Source of the DNA: Isoetes taiwanensis
Lineage: Eukaryota; Streptophyta; Lycopodiopsida; Isoetales; Isoetaceae
Length of the DNA: 64,000 nucleotides
Reading direction: 5' to 3'
Assembly: GCA_021234155.1 (NCBI GenBank)
Contig: JAJEKV010000126.1
Location: 1,977,771 to 2,041,770, forward strand
The translations under genes and the position numbers were made by a program. The notes under the pieces are model-generated. The model did no database searches and was not told where the DNA came from. It saw only the letters and a list, made by a program, of their open reading frames with translations. Positions 46,846 through 57,850 of the stretch are shown here, one piece after another; the first letter of the stretch is position 1; every line of letters begins with the position of its first letter.

Positions 46846-48442
46846 CCATTTGGCATCGACATTTTGGCGACAGGCATTTGGGAGGATATTTTGGTAGGCT
46901 TGCGTCGGCACCTTATTGGCGGAAAGGTGGAAAACTCTCCATGTATCACGGTAGCGAAGTCGGTTTTATGCTCAATGCATATTTATATGGCGTCTATCAT
47001 CCTTGCGCCAGAGAGCAGGGTCCGGGAAATTTCCTCTATGATTCGTAACTTTATATGGAGAGGTAATGAGGAAGGGGCGGTGGTTAAAGTTGCGTGGTAG
47101 AAATGTGTGCGGCCTAAAGCTGCGGAAGGCCTGGGCATCTTAGACCTCTCTCTCTATAGCAAGGTCATGATCTCCAAGTTCATTTTTGCGGTCCTCGAGA
47201 ATGAGCTAGACTCGGCATGGTTCTGCTTCATCAGTCTCTGTCTTATTCCGTAGTTTTCCGTAAGCCTAATGTACCTATGTGGCTTTCTTGGGCGTTATTC
47301 GTGGATATCAGGCCATATATCATTGCCTCTTCCTTTCCGAAGAGGTTTCTACGAGACTGGGAGCAAGTCCGCCCATTATTTGCGATAGACGCTTCGAGTT
47401 GTATCCAGTTAGCGTCATCGCCATGGTGGACCCCTCTCGGCCCGGGTGCATCACCTTTGGTGTTGGCATCATCTGTTGATCCTCGTGTTCAGTGCAGATG
47501 GATACAACATGGGGTCTTGGCAGTGGAGGATTGGTATTTGGACAGGCAGCTGGCGCCTTGGCAGTTCTTTCGTCACAGGTTTCGGCTTCAGGAACGAGAT
47601 AGTGCTATTTGGGCTCGAGTGGCAAATGATCTGCCGCTGAACCCTCCTCAAGGGACCGGTCGAGTGTGGCGGTGTCATCCGAAGGTCGACCCCTCAAACT
47701 TTATGAAGTCATGTTATGAGCTTCTGGTAATTCAGGATGAGCTGCCCCCCTCGGATGGCTGGGATCTACAGGTATCAGGAGACGATTGGAGCAAAATCTG
47801 GAGATGGGTGTGGAATCCAATTTCGCCCCCCAAGGCTCGTGTGTTATTGTGGCAGATAGTGCACCGATCCTTGAGGGTGAACACATGGGTTCACAGGATA
47901 AAACGATCTATCAGTGACTTGTGTCCAATGTACGGTGGCTGTGTTGAGACCCGGGAACACTGCATGTTCCTGTGTACAGAGATTCAGCCCGCATGGCATT
48001 GGGTCCAACGCCTCTGCCATATCTCTCTCTGTAGTCAAGAGGTTCTTTTAGGTATATATCCTAGTAGGTGTCCCAGGTTAAGAGACTGGCCTTCCATCTG
48101 TGTAAGGCTTGGTTACTGTGGCTCATATGGAACCGTCGACGCATGAAGGTTTTCAGGAATGAAGAGGTGTAACCTGATGCATTGATCTCTCAGTTGAGGT
48201 ACAAATTATACCTCTCCTACCTGGCATCCCCGCGGAAAGAACAATTCAAGGCGGCTATCTGGGAAAGGACCCTCCTTAGTGTAGACAGTAACAACGTGTT
48301 CATTCCATGAGTCATCGGTAGGTTTACAAGCTATCCGAGTTGTCGCTCGAGCGTGGTCGCTCGGGCATGTGTACCCCTATATCGCTCTTCTTGTACTTTA
48401 TTTCTTACCAATTAATTAATTTTGATCCTTCAAAAAAAAAAA

Positions 48443-49796
48443 CCCTTTTTTAACTTAGTTTTTCTAATATATATTAAATAAATATTCCATGGCCTAACAA
48501 ATATTCATCTATAAGGTCAAAATAATGTGGGAAATGTGACATATAATATAAATGGGTTAAGCGTGAGAGAGATTCGGGAGGGACGTATAAAAATACATTC
48601 TGAAGTTAGCCCATTAATGGTAAATACAAGCCATTTAATTAGCCAAACCCCTTTTTTCGAACATAATTTTTTGGGAAAATTACCAAAAGTACCATTAAAG
48701 TTTGTCAAAATTACCAAAATGCCACTAAACTCTTGGGAAAATTGGCAGTAACATTTTTTTAATGATCTGAATGCAAATGTGCCCTTTAGATGAATTGTAG
48801 ATTAAGTTGAGATCTTTCCAACAAGCATAAGATCGTCTTGATTGGAGATGAAAATTTCAAGTTATAAGCTCTTGAGTTCTTTAGAATTTGAGAAATGAAA
48901 AATCTCATAATTTGAGATTGTAGTCTTAGAATTGAATGAGCTTATGCTTGTTGGAAAGATCCTGCAGAAATAGGCGAGGCGAGAAGTAAGTATATTAATT
49001 ATAATTTTTAATGGATTTGATTATAATAGTTGATTCTTCATTATAATGTTAAAGGGGTTGCCATCCCCTCAACCCCCGTTGCCCTTCTTTGCTCACTTTG
49101 CCCCTCCCCCTTCGCCCCTTCCACCACTTCTCGCCTTCCCTCCCTTCCCTTGCCCAACTTCTCACCCTGGTTCCTTCTCCAACTTCTCAACCTCTACCTC
49201 CCCCTTTGCCCCTTTCTTTGCCCCTCCCCATTTGCCCCATTTTTTTTGGTAAATATTGCTCTTTTCTCGAATTCTTCCTTGTAAATATTCTTCTTATTGC
49301 ATCATGAAACTCTAGTGGTGATTCAATTCTAACTTGAGAATTTTTTCAACTCGTGGTTTGTAAATTTTTTGAGAAAAACAAGTGACCCAGTTCTTGGTGT
49401 ATGATGTGTATTTCTCTTCAAGCATTCAATTCGATTTTTTTTTGTATGAATTCCACTTTCTGCATGAGGCCTAAACGTCAGGATCTGATCCACTTTAATT
49501 AAATGCGACTTTCTCTTTTTGAGATGGCACAGAGCAGACATACTGAAGGCCAAATCATCTCCAAAGCTTAACACAGATAGCAATAAGACATCCAAGGTAT
49601 TTTGATCATCTAAGAAGCTAAAGCCGGAGCCAATTTTTCTTGCAAACCCAGCAGGAAATAAGCATGTAGGTCCAGAATGCAAGAAATGAGCAAAGATGAA
49701 TTGGATATGTCTGCATGACAAGAAATGGAGCAAAAATAAGTTGGGTACGACAAAACACTATAGATATGGCAGAGTATGGATTGGATACAACCAAGG
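48443..49796. other. No clear gene; low-complexity and hairpin sequence
   Basis: The stretch holds repeated AAAATTACCAAAA-type units (48670-48745), an inverted repeat (48811-48961) and a pyrimidine-rich tract (49066-49245, CCCTT-rich). A minus-strand frame (49733-49329) includes RKIGSGFSFLDDQNTLDVLL and MSALCHLKKRKSHLIKVDQI. It reads like an exon, but I do not recognise it. It could belong to the same gene as the candidate exons at 54 kb. Confidence 0.4.
48811..48961. repeat. Inverted repeat, about 21-bp arms
   Basis: GATCTTTCCAACAAGCATAA and its complement CTTATGCTTGTTGGAAAGAT flank about 110 bp of AT-rich sequence that is itself partly self-complementary. It fits a small fold-back element. 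Confidence 0.7.
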
Positions 49797-51550
49797 GGTC
49801 ATGAACCTAAGTGAAGAGTGAAAACAAGAAAAATATGTGAAAAATACGTGAGAAATACGCAAGAAATATGCAAAGATCAGCAAAGAATCTGATCAAGAAT
49901 ATAATGGCACAAAGGCAAGCAAGAACATGAGACATATGCCTAGAAGGCTCAAGACTGGCGTTGAACCAGAATGGTTCGACAAGAATGAGGCTCCTCCTTA
50001 TATATCTAAACCAATGGTCCAGATCGTGCCACTCCAATGGATGAGATCTTGCCAAGTCATAGGTTCTAGAATGTTCTAGAACCTCCTGGAAACTGCTGCA
50101 CATATGTAGATAATGCAAGAGAATATTGTCAACGATAATAGGTAATGCAGTTGGCAAAGGTATATGGGGTGTAATTAAAAAGTTGTGAGTTTGAACCCTG
50201 CCTCATGCAACTATTTTTTTTGCATCTATGTGACGACTATATTTGTACATACGAGCATAATACCTGCATAGTCGTTACACCGTCCCCCCTCCTAGGACAG
50301 CGATGAGTGCCTAGAGCCAGAGCTGGAGTATTCGAACTTGGCTAATCTGGGTAATAATGGTGGAACTCCGTAAGTGTGTAGGGTTCCAATAGAGAAACAT
50401 GAAATACTGGATGGAGACGAATAACTGGCGGGAGCTCAAGTCGGATTGCCACATCGCTGATCTAATCCGTGATCCAGTAAGGGCCAAGGCGACGATAGTC
50501 AAGTTTGTTGCAGGGATATGAGGTAGGGAGGTCCCTATGAAGAAGCCATTCACTTCACCAATATGAAATGTAGGAGCTTCCTGACATTTTGCATAGTGTC
50601 GACTGCGTTCCTGTGCACAGAGAAGATGGTGCTAAAGATTTGATTGAAGAGCCTGGAACTTTTCAAGCGAGACTCAACACTAGAATTGATAGAGTTATAT
50701 CCAACAGCACTAAAGGACCAGCGAGGATGCTGGCCAGAATTTAGAAAAAAATGGGATCTGGCCAATGGAAGGATCTGGTGAGTTATTATAGTCAAACTCA
50801 AAGTAATGGGAGCCAATCGACACAATTATCCTGCTGGTAACTGATAAAGCATCTTAAATATTGCTCCAGAGTCTGATTAGTGCGCTCTGCTTGCCCATTA
50901 CTTTCTGGATGGTGACCGAAAGTCAATGACTGGTCAACATGTAATAGCTTCAAAAGTCGTTTTCAAAATCCTTTGATGAACTAAGGTCCACGATCACTGA
51001 CGATAGTGTTTGGCAACTCATGGAGTCTGACTATAAGAAAGAGATCGTTTGTTCAATTGTGATAGTGACATTGCAAGGAATAAAATGAGCCATGTTAGAG
51101 ACGCGATCAACAACATGATAGCATCATGACCCCATGAGAGTGGCAGCTCCAGAATAAAATCCATAGAAATACTCTTCCAAGGTCCATCTAGAACAGGCAA
51201 TGGTTGAAGAATACCATGGGAGAGATTTCTCAGCACATTCGCTCGGCAACATATATCACAAGATCAGATGAAAATTTTGACAGAACGACGGAGCCTAAGC
51301 CACCAGTTTAAGAGTCTTGGCTACTCCAAAGTGTCTGGCAATAGATGAGTCATGGCAAGCCTGTCGTGGTAAGCCTGGAGAACTCGAAGCATTGAAGCAC
51401 CATCTGGAACTTACAGAAAACTATCTCGAAATAGGAGTCCATCTCGAATCTCAAAATAATCATAATTTGACTGCATTTGCTGAGAAGATGATGCTGAGCC
51501 AAGATGTGAAAATATATCTTAAGCCAATGGATAAGAGGGGAGAGATGGTG
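49797..51550 (-). mobile_element. Ty3/gypsy 3' half, left arm of an inverted pair
   Basis: On the minus strand the integrase is readable: GILQPLPVLDGPWKSISMDF, ILELPLSWGHDAIMLLI (51236-51018). IN C-terminal blocks follow, then a G-rich tract and an LTR starting TGTAACGAC at 50279 and running to about 49797. Upstream it ends at about 51550, in the segment between RNase H and integrase. Frames are broken throughout. Confidence 0.8.
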
Positions 51551-51554
51551 TCAT

Positions 51555-53251
51555 ACTCAAGTATTATCCTGCATTGATTTCTTAATCAAGTACCGTCCCG
51601 GACCCCTCCAAGGGAAGCCTGATGCCTTGTTTCGACGCTCCTACCTTGAACCTAAGCTAGGTGATCCTGCATTTGATCAGCAATCACATGTTATTCTAGG
51701 GCCTGATCGGTTCCAGCTTATAGCCCTCACTTTGTTCGAAAAGCCTCATGATACGGTCTTGTTGGAGTCTGTTCGAGCATCTCTGTCCTCTGATATTGGC
51801 TCAAGATGTATTTTCGCACTTTGGTTCTACATCATCTTCTCTACAAAAGCGATCGGACTATGATCGATTTGAGGTGCGAGATAGACTCCTATTCCGTGGT
51901 GGACTTCTGTATGGGCTAGATGATGCTTCGAGACTTCAAGTTCTCTAGGCTTGCCATGATTCACCTACGGCCGGACACTTTGGAGTAACCAAGACTCTTG
52001 AACTTATTAGTCGAGAGTATTGGTAGCTTGGACTTTGTCGCTCTGTCGAAGCTTTTTTTCGATCGTGTGACATCTGCTGTCGAGTGAAGGTTCTGAAACA
52101 TCTTCCTCATGGCCTTGTTCAGCCACTGCGGATTCCAGATGGACCTTAGAAGAGTATTTCTGTAGACTTTATTCCGGAGCTGCTACTCTCTCGGGGTCAT
52201 GTTGCCATCATGATTGTTGTTGACCGTTTCTTTAAGATGGCTCAATTTATTCCCTGCAACATCACCATCACCAATGAGGGAACAACTGATCTTCTTTTTC
52301 GAAAAGTAGTCAGACTTCATGGATTGCCAGATACTATAGTCAGTGATCGTGGACCTCAGTTTGTCGCAGGTTTGGAAGTAGCTTTTGGAGTTATTGCATA
52401 TCGACTGTTCACTGATATCTGGTCATCATCCAGAAAGTAATGGGCAAGCAGAGTGCACGAATCAGACACTGAAGCAATATTTAATTTGCTTTATCAATTA
52501 TCAGTAGGATGATTGGGTCGATTATCTCTCATTAGCTGAGTTTGCCTATAATAACTCAGTACATGCTTCCACTGGCCAGACTTCATTCTTCCTGAACTCT
52601 GGTCAACGTCCTCGTTGGTCCCTTAGTGTCTGAGTCTGTCAATCCTAGTGCCGAGTCTCGACTTGAGAAACTTCAAGCTCTTCAATCAGATCTCTAGCAT
52701 CATCTTCACCGAGCACAGGAATGCTATCGGCAATATGCTGATTTGCATCGGCAAGAAGCTCCTAAATTTTACGTTGGTGACCTTGTCTGGCTTCTTCGTA
52801 GGGACCTTCCTATCTCACGTCCCTGTAACAACCTTGACTATCGTCGCCTTAGTCCTTACCAGATCACGGTTCAGATTAGTGATGTGGCATTCCAGCTCGA
52901 CTCCCTCTAGCTGTTCGTCTGCATCCAGTATTTCACATTTCTCTATTGGAGCCCTACACAGTTAATACTTTCCCAAATCGCGTTCCTCCGCCACCACTAC
53001 TAGTGGAAATTGATGATCATGAGGAGTCTGAGGTTTGAGAGATTCTGAACTCTAAGTTTCTTCGTCGGCGACTGTATTACTTTATTGATTGGGAAGATTA
53101 CTCACCAAGTGATAGAACCTGGGAGCCTGCCGAGAATCTGACTAATGCTCCTGATAAAATTGCGGAGTTTCATCGACGTTACCCGGACAAGCCAAGTTTG
53201 AGTACTCCAGTCCAGCTCCGAGGACTCGTCGCCCTCATAGGAGGGGGATGG
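51555..53251 (+). mobile_element. Ty3/gypsy 3' half, right arm (RNase H end and integrase)
   Basis: It starts with the RNase H end (IDFLIKYRPGPLQGKPDALF), then the integrase N-terminus, then GLVQPLRIPDGP and SISVDFIPELLLSRGHVAIM, then the DDE core (52210-52440: RFFKMAQFIPCNITITN and LHGLPDTIVSDRGPQFVAG). A chromodomain-like YYFIDWEDYSPSDRTWEPAE follows at about 53080-53130, ending at PPT GGAGGGGGATGG. Stops and shifts interrupt it. It is the same family as 49797-51550, in opposite orientation. Confidence 0.85.
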
Positions 53252-53780
53252 TGTGACGACCATATGGATATTCATATCATATGAATATTATACTCGTATG
53301 TACAAAATACGGTCATCACACGGATGCAAAAAGGCAGTTGCACAAGACAAGGTTCAAACTTGCAACCTCCTAGTTGCAAGTCACGCATCTTTACCAAATG
53401 CACTACCAATATTTGTTAAAGACATTTCTTCATGTCTTCCTCATATACAGGGCAGTTTCTAAAAGTTTCTAGAAAATTCTAGAACCTACATGCATGCGTG
53501 ACATTGGCATGATCTCATCCATTGGAATGGCGCGATCCTAACCGTTGGCCTAGATATATAAGGAGGCACCTCCTTCTTGTCGAACCATTCCGGTTCAACG
53601 CCAGTCTTGAGCCCTCTAGGCATCTATCTCGCGTTCCTGCTTATACAGATAACGATAACACTATTCAAAAGACTGATATTGAATTCATTATTTTTGAGTT
53701 TTCAAAGCTATCTTTATTTCACATACTCAAGAAAGGGGTGCAGGAACTACAATCTACATTTACGGATTTTCAAACTGCAT
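53252..53780 (+). repeat. LTR of the right arm
   Basis: It starts TGTGACGACCATATGG directly after the polypurine tract. Its body (TTCTAGAAAATTCTAGAACC, TATATAAGGAGGC, GAACCATTCCGGTTCAACGC) matches the left arm's LTR in reverse complement. TATATAAGG at about 53556 is a plausible TATA box. The 3' end is not conserved. Confidence 0.75.
53345..53420 (-). other. tRNA-like module in the LTR
   Basis: On the minus strand TGCATTTGGTAAAGATG (A-box-like) is followed by AGTTTGAACCTTG (B-box-like). The left arm has the matching pair at about 50155-50205 (GCAGTTGGCAAAGG and GAGTTTGAACCCTG). Because both LTRs carry it, it was part of the family's LTR before duplication. Confidence 0.4.
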
Positions 53781-53869
53781 AGCAAGTTTTGTCTACATCT
53801 TCTCCAAAAGAGCTTTCTCATAAAGATGCTTTTAGTGAAAAAGATGAAGATATTGATGCAGTTGTAGAT

Positions 53870-53975
53870 GTCATGAACCTACACGAAAACAAGGAAAATA
53901 CGTGGAAAATACACAAGAAATACAGAAGAAATACGTCAAGATCGGCAAAGAATCTGATATATGAACAGGAAACAA
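53870..53975 (-). repeat. Third partial LTR copy
   Basis: CATGAACCTA, ACAAGGAAAATACG, AGAAATACG and GGCAAAGAATCTGAT match 49797-49895 in the same direction. This is an additional LTR end at the outer edge of the right arm. Confidence 0.6.
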
Positions 53976-53992
53976 GAGTACAAAACAATCAC

Positions 53993-54561
53993 CTGTCTAC
54001 CAAGAAGTAATGCTTCCCAAGTAATATTCCCTCCGTAATTAACCTCCACTATTGTTTGGTTTAGCCTAGAGAGAGCATCAAAATCTAGGTGTGCCATTTT
54101 CAGTATTCTACCTTTTACGTACAATACTGCCACCTTGCAATCCACTAGCCATTGAATAGCTCTTAGGCTTCAAATATAAATCCAATTGTTTAGGATCTTC
54201 AACCTGCAAAATTAGATTATATATATTATACAATCCTTGTAAAATAATGATTCTAGTGATCCTTGTGCATCCTTTGAAACACGTGCAAAAGCAAGGATGC
54301 CCTTATATCTGGTGCATTAGTTTCATGGTAACCAAAATGACCTTGTACTTTGCCCTCAATAGCATTTAAGATTTCTGTGCAGCCATGTATCTCGTGCGCG
54401 ACGTCAAGAAAAAGAGAAAAGAATAACGGCTCACAAAAAAAAAAAAAAGATGCAAAAATATGAAGTATAAGATACCAAACTATAAATTCTTATCACAACA
54501 TGCCTCTTTATTAATATCAGCCACCAAACTAATGATGTCTTCAAAATCTTTTTTCTTCCAC
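53993..54561 (-). pseudogene. Candidate exons of an unrecognised gene
   Basis: Three minus-strand stretches look like exons. The first, from an acceptor at 54562, reads WKKKDFEDIISLVADINKEA. The second (about 54410-54290) reads EIHGCTEILNAIEGKVQGHF and TNAPDIRASLLLHVFQRM. The third, from an acceptor TTTTGCAG at 54204, reads VEDPKQLDLYLKPKSYSMAS, then after a shift HLDFDALSRLNQTIVEVNYG and ITWEALLLGRQ, ending at a donor at 53992. The composition is protein-like and the splice signals are reasonable, but I do not recognise the family. The Ty3 inverted pair would lie in the next intron. Confidence 0.3.
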
Positions 54562-54599
54562 CTACAACTTAGAATTTAATTGGTTTATCTAGAAGCTCT

Positions 54600-55010
54600 A
54601 CAATGTTTAGAATTCCAACTTCCAACACATGTTGGAAGTGATGCTACAACCTCATTTCAAAACCTTCACAATAAAACATCATCCAATATTCAACCGCAAC
54701 CTCCAAATTCAGAATGATATAGATCTAACACAATTTCGAAATGAGGCCAAATCTTAGACTTGGAAAAGTTGTTTTTCTAGAGGATCCCATTCTAAAAACG
54801 TCTACAATAGTTAAAATTCAAACTTCCAATGCATATTGGAAGTAATCTTAGACTTTCAAAAATTGCTTATGTAGAACTCTCGTTCTGTGAGGTACTTGTC
54901 TAGACATCCTTATAAACCTCCAAAAAACAAAAGACTTCCAACACAAGTTGGAAATGGGTCCACATTTATTTAGAATGCCAACTTCCAATACATGTTGGAA
55001 ATGATGCCAC
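54600..55010. repeat. Four copies of a 22-bp palindrome
   Basis: ACTTCCAA-(6 nt)-TTGGAAGT and variants occur at 54618-54639, 54822-54843, 54934-54955 and 54981-55002. The centres are CACATG, TGCATA, CACAAG and TACATG. Each is followed by a related context (often GATGC-ACAACCTCATTT). The spacing is irregular. Confidence 0.8.
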
Positions 55011-55133
55011 AACCTCATTTTAACACCTCTACAAAAAACAAGAATCTAAGATTGAACCACTAAGTTGAAAACCTGTAACTCAACTTAAAAATCCATCCCA
55101 TGTTGAAAAGGTCAAAATTTAGGGTTGAAAAAA

Positions 55134-57375
55134 TGTAACGGACCTAGGATTTTGAGGTATATTGTGGAATTATTTTATTAAAGGATGCAAAGGAATATTA
55201 ATCAAAATATCACGCATGCAGAGTAATACGTCGTATATGTAGAGATTATATGGACAGAATACTGGTGTCTAAAAATAAGAATAAGCATAGTGGAAAAGCA
55301 TTTGGAAGGAGATAGATTGCAGAGGGATTGCTGAAGGAGCGAATTGCGTGCAGAGCTCTGGGAGCGTGTTGGAGTGCAGAAGAATCAAGCGGGATTCCAG
55401 ATGGGGATCAAGTCTTACATCTGGGGTTTTTCTAGCGTTAGTATTATTAATGATTGTCTCTGGAACATAGCATAGATCTGGAATTGAATGATATTGGCGT
55501 GGTTATAAACAAGCATGCATGGTTTGTAGATAGAGATTTTGAATACTTAGAAAATCATCTAGTTTAATAAGATCCAATAATCTTCATCATGTAAATCTTC
55601 CAATCCATTACACCATTACAGAAGAAGTTGGGAAAGCTTAGAATGACCAAAATCCTTGAAGGATGAATCCAGAAATAATGCAGAGGCAGGAACTGGCAAA
55701 GACGGCAGGGTTTTATTTGCATGCTGCTAACAGAACGGCGGTATAATCCGTTGATCCTGAAGTGTTTAAAAAGCATGGAACAGCCCTGGAATGGGCCGAT
55801 TTGGGCCTTAAAGAGGTCGATTTGGCATCATAAGGAAGAATCAAGGAGTTTTCATCAAGATTTGGCAGCCACAAATCTGATTTTGGGAGCCAAGAACTGC
55901 TTGGAAATTGCCCGATTTGGGCCATAAACAGATCAGAATGATCTGGAAACTCCTTGGCAAGTAAAATCGGCAGGATTCAAGAGGTTTTGGGGCTGATTCG
56001 ATGGCCTGGAGGCCGGAATTTGGAGCTGCAGCCGAGTTCGTGCCTGTTAACGTAGTTAGGGTTAGGTGTTAACAATTAATTTTTAGTTAGTAAGGCAATA
56101 GTTAGTAAGGTTAAGAAATTAAAGCTAAGGTTATAAGTTAAATTACAATAGTAAGGGTTAGTTGGAGCAAGGGATAGGTTCGGAATTGATTAAAGCTGGA
56201 GGCCCTTGTTAAGGCGGTTTATGCTAATAGTCATAACTACATGAGCAATCTAGTAAGCTAGCTACTTATAATTTAAAAAGCCTTTGGAATTAGTTAAAGT
56301 AAGAGAGAAAATAAAAACACAAGACATAAGTGTTCTGTATGGAGGAAGTTTATAACGGAAGCATAATAATAATTGAATGCTATAGTTTAGACATCATTTA
56401 AGCCTTAAATATGGATATTAACCTTGTTGTTAGTGAATCTTGGAAAGGGGTAGATAATTGTCTTTTATTTGATGGTGATAGTTGCATATTGCATTATTGA
56501 TGGGTTATAATGATGGGAATTATGTAATTATCTATGATGTAATTCTTTGATATAGACCTCTGGGGCCGGAGTCTAGGTGCGATGGTCTAGACTCACGGTT
56601 TTGCACAGTGCTATGCAAATGGTAATATTTGAACATCGGGCTTGTACCGTATGGTACAACGCCATGCACGCGAAGTGGTCCTCCAATGCCGGACGCCTTG
56701 GCGTGGATGGGTGTGTACACACGTGGTTACCCCCCTCTATGTCACCGGCCCGTCGGTACCGAAGTTGACCTTGCTCGCACCCGCAGGAATATTGGTTGCA
56801 ATGTTGATGCTATGGTTGCTTGGTTATTGTGTATGTGGTTTTAATGTTGGAATCAAGTTGCAATGGCTATGCTTGGTATAATTATGCATTGTGGTTATGC
56901 TTGTTGGATTAATTACTTGGGTTGCGGTGGGGCGAGGTTACGGTAAGGCTACGTTATTGTTCTAAGTTAACGCTTTGTGATTATTAATGCTAGACATGTC
57001 CTAGATTCCCCGATCCCCACTTAGTCCGTGTGACTAACCCCATGGTTAATGGTGTAAGGTATGCGAGATGCTCCTGAGAGTAGTCAAGCTTCGTAAAGGC
57101 GAGAGTAGAAGAGTGTGGATTGTTATTCAAGAACTTGACTATTAATACTATTAATATTATATATGGGCTTAAAGCTATAATTATTTTAAAACTTTGGTTG
57201 TGGTGTGGGGTTTTTGCTAAGCAATGGCAAGTATAACTTTTGGGACCTTAGAGCACGATAAAAGATTAAATTCTTTACCTAAGTATGCATGTATTAATTT
57301 CTTGAGTTGCAACGGTTAAATAGATCCAACGGTAGAGATCGATGGGATCTCCAATTCGAGAGGTTAACCGTCACG
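55134..57375 (+). repeat. LTR 1 of the Ty3/gypsy tandem
   Basis: It starts TGTAACGGACCTAGG and ends ACCGTCAC(G), next to a degraded primer site. It is nearly identical to 60839-63172 apart from a deletion of about 92 bp (at about 56500) and scattered small differences. An old relation to the family-B LTR at 27 kb is visible. Confidence 0.93.
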
Positions 57376-57639
57376 CTTGGTATCGAGCCAAGTTTCCGGT
57401 TAGTGGATTATGAGATTTTTGATTATTGATGATATTTGCTATGGTTCCGTATTCTTGTAGAGATGAGTTTTCCAGAGGATCCCCGGAGGAGCCGGGCCTA
57501 GTGGAACCTCCTCCGATATAGCCGATATCTTGCGGGCTATCCAAATGAGTGTTGCAAAGCAGAGTGCATCGCAACAAAAGACAACAAATGACAAGGCAAA
57601 GAGAGAAGGTGTTGAAGGACACTAAGAGGGAAGTATTAT

Positions 57640-57850
57640 TCATGGAGTTCCCGTTCTCTTTCTTATTGATTGTGGTAGTACACATTGTTTTATTTCCCCA
57701 AGGCCGCAAAGAAACTAGATTTGAATATGATTAGCTCTGACCCTAGATATGTGGAGTTGGTCGATGGTAAAATTAAGACTTCTTATGCTAAGGTAGACAA
57801 TCTTAAATTCCAAGCGGAGATCTTGAGTCCCATACTAGTTTTGAAGTATT
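57640..57850 (+). pseudogene. Retroviral-type aspartic protease remnant
   Basis: The frames carry the FLIDxGSTHxFI-type block and then MISSDPRYVELVDGKIKTSY and KVDNLKFQA. The second internal copy reads LIDCGSTHCFIS, with Cys at the usual Ser/Thr of D(S/T)G. The frame is shifted in both copies. Confidence 0.7.

Larger units (their letters stand above)
44703..48442 (+). mobile_element. zf-RVT LINE, 5'-truncated, rearranged
   Basis: The LINE ORF2 is recognisable in order. The pre-RT region (44781-45110) has AGITWLREGDTNSRMFFRAA. The RT fingers (45821-46348) have LAPHKCPGLDGIPVEFFQ, NTGCISLIPKV, SDWRPIMLLSTVYKIIAKAL, NPMQSGFIPDRHILNNI and LKLDFAKAYDNV. The palm (46364-46832) has RVGRGVRQGCPLAPYLY and QYADDSFLFL. 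The thumb is at 46837-47100. The zf-RVT domain (47217-48146) has IWRWVWNPISPPKARVLLWQ and the Cys/His cluster LCPMYGGC to REHCMFLC. It ends in an A-rich tail (48432-48442). Frameshifts and stops (for example TAG after YDNVC) inactivate it. Endonuclease and ORF1 are absent. A second copy of the palm segment is inserted before the RT. Confidence 0.88.

Noticed and set aside
49066-49245. CCCTT-rich stretch encoding Pro/Ser-rich frames in all three phases
   Set aside because: It is a low-complexity pyrimidine tract. Open frames in all phases show composition bias rather than coding.
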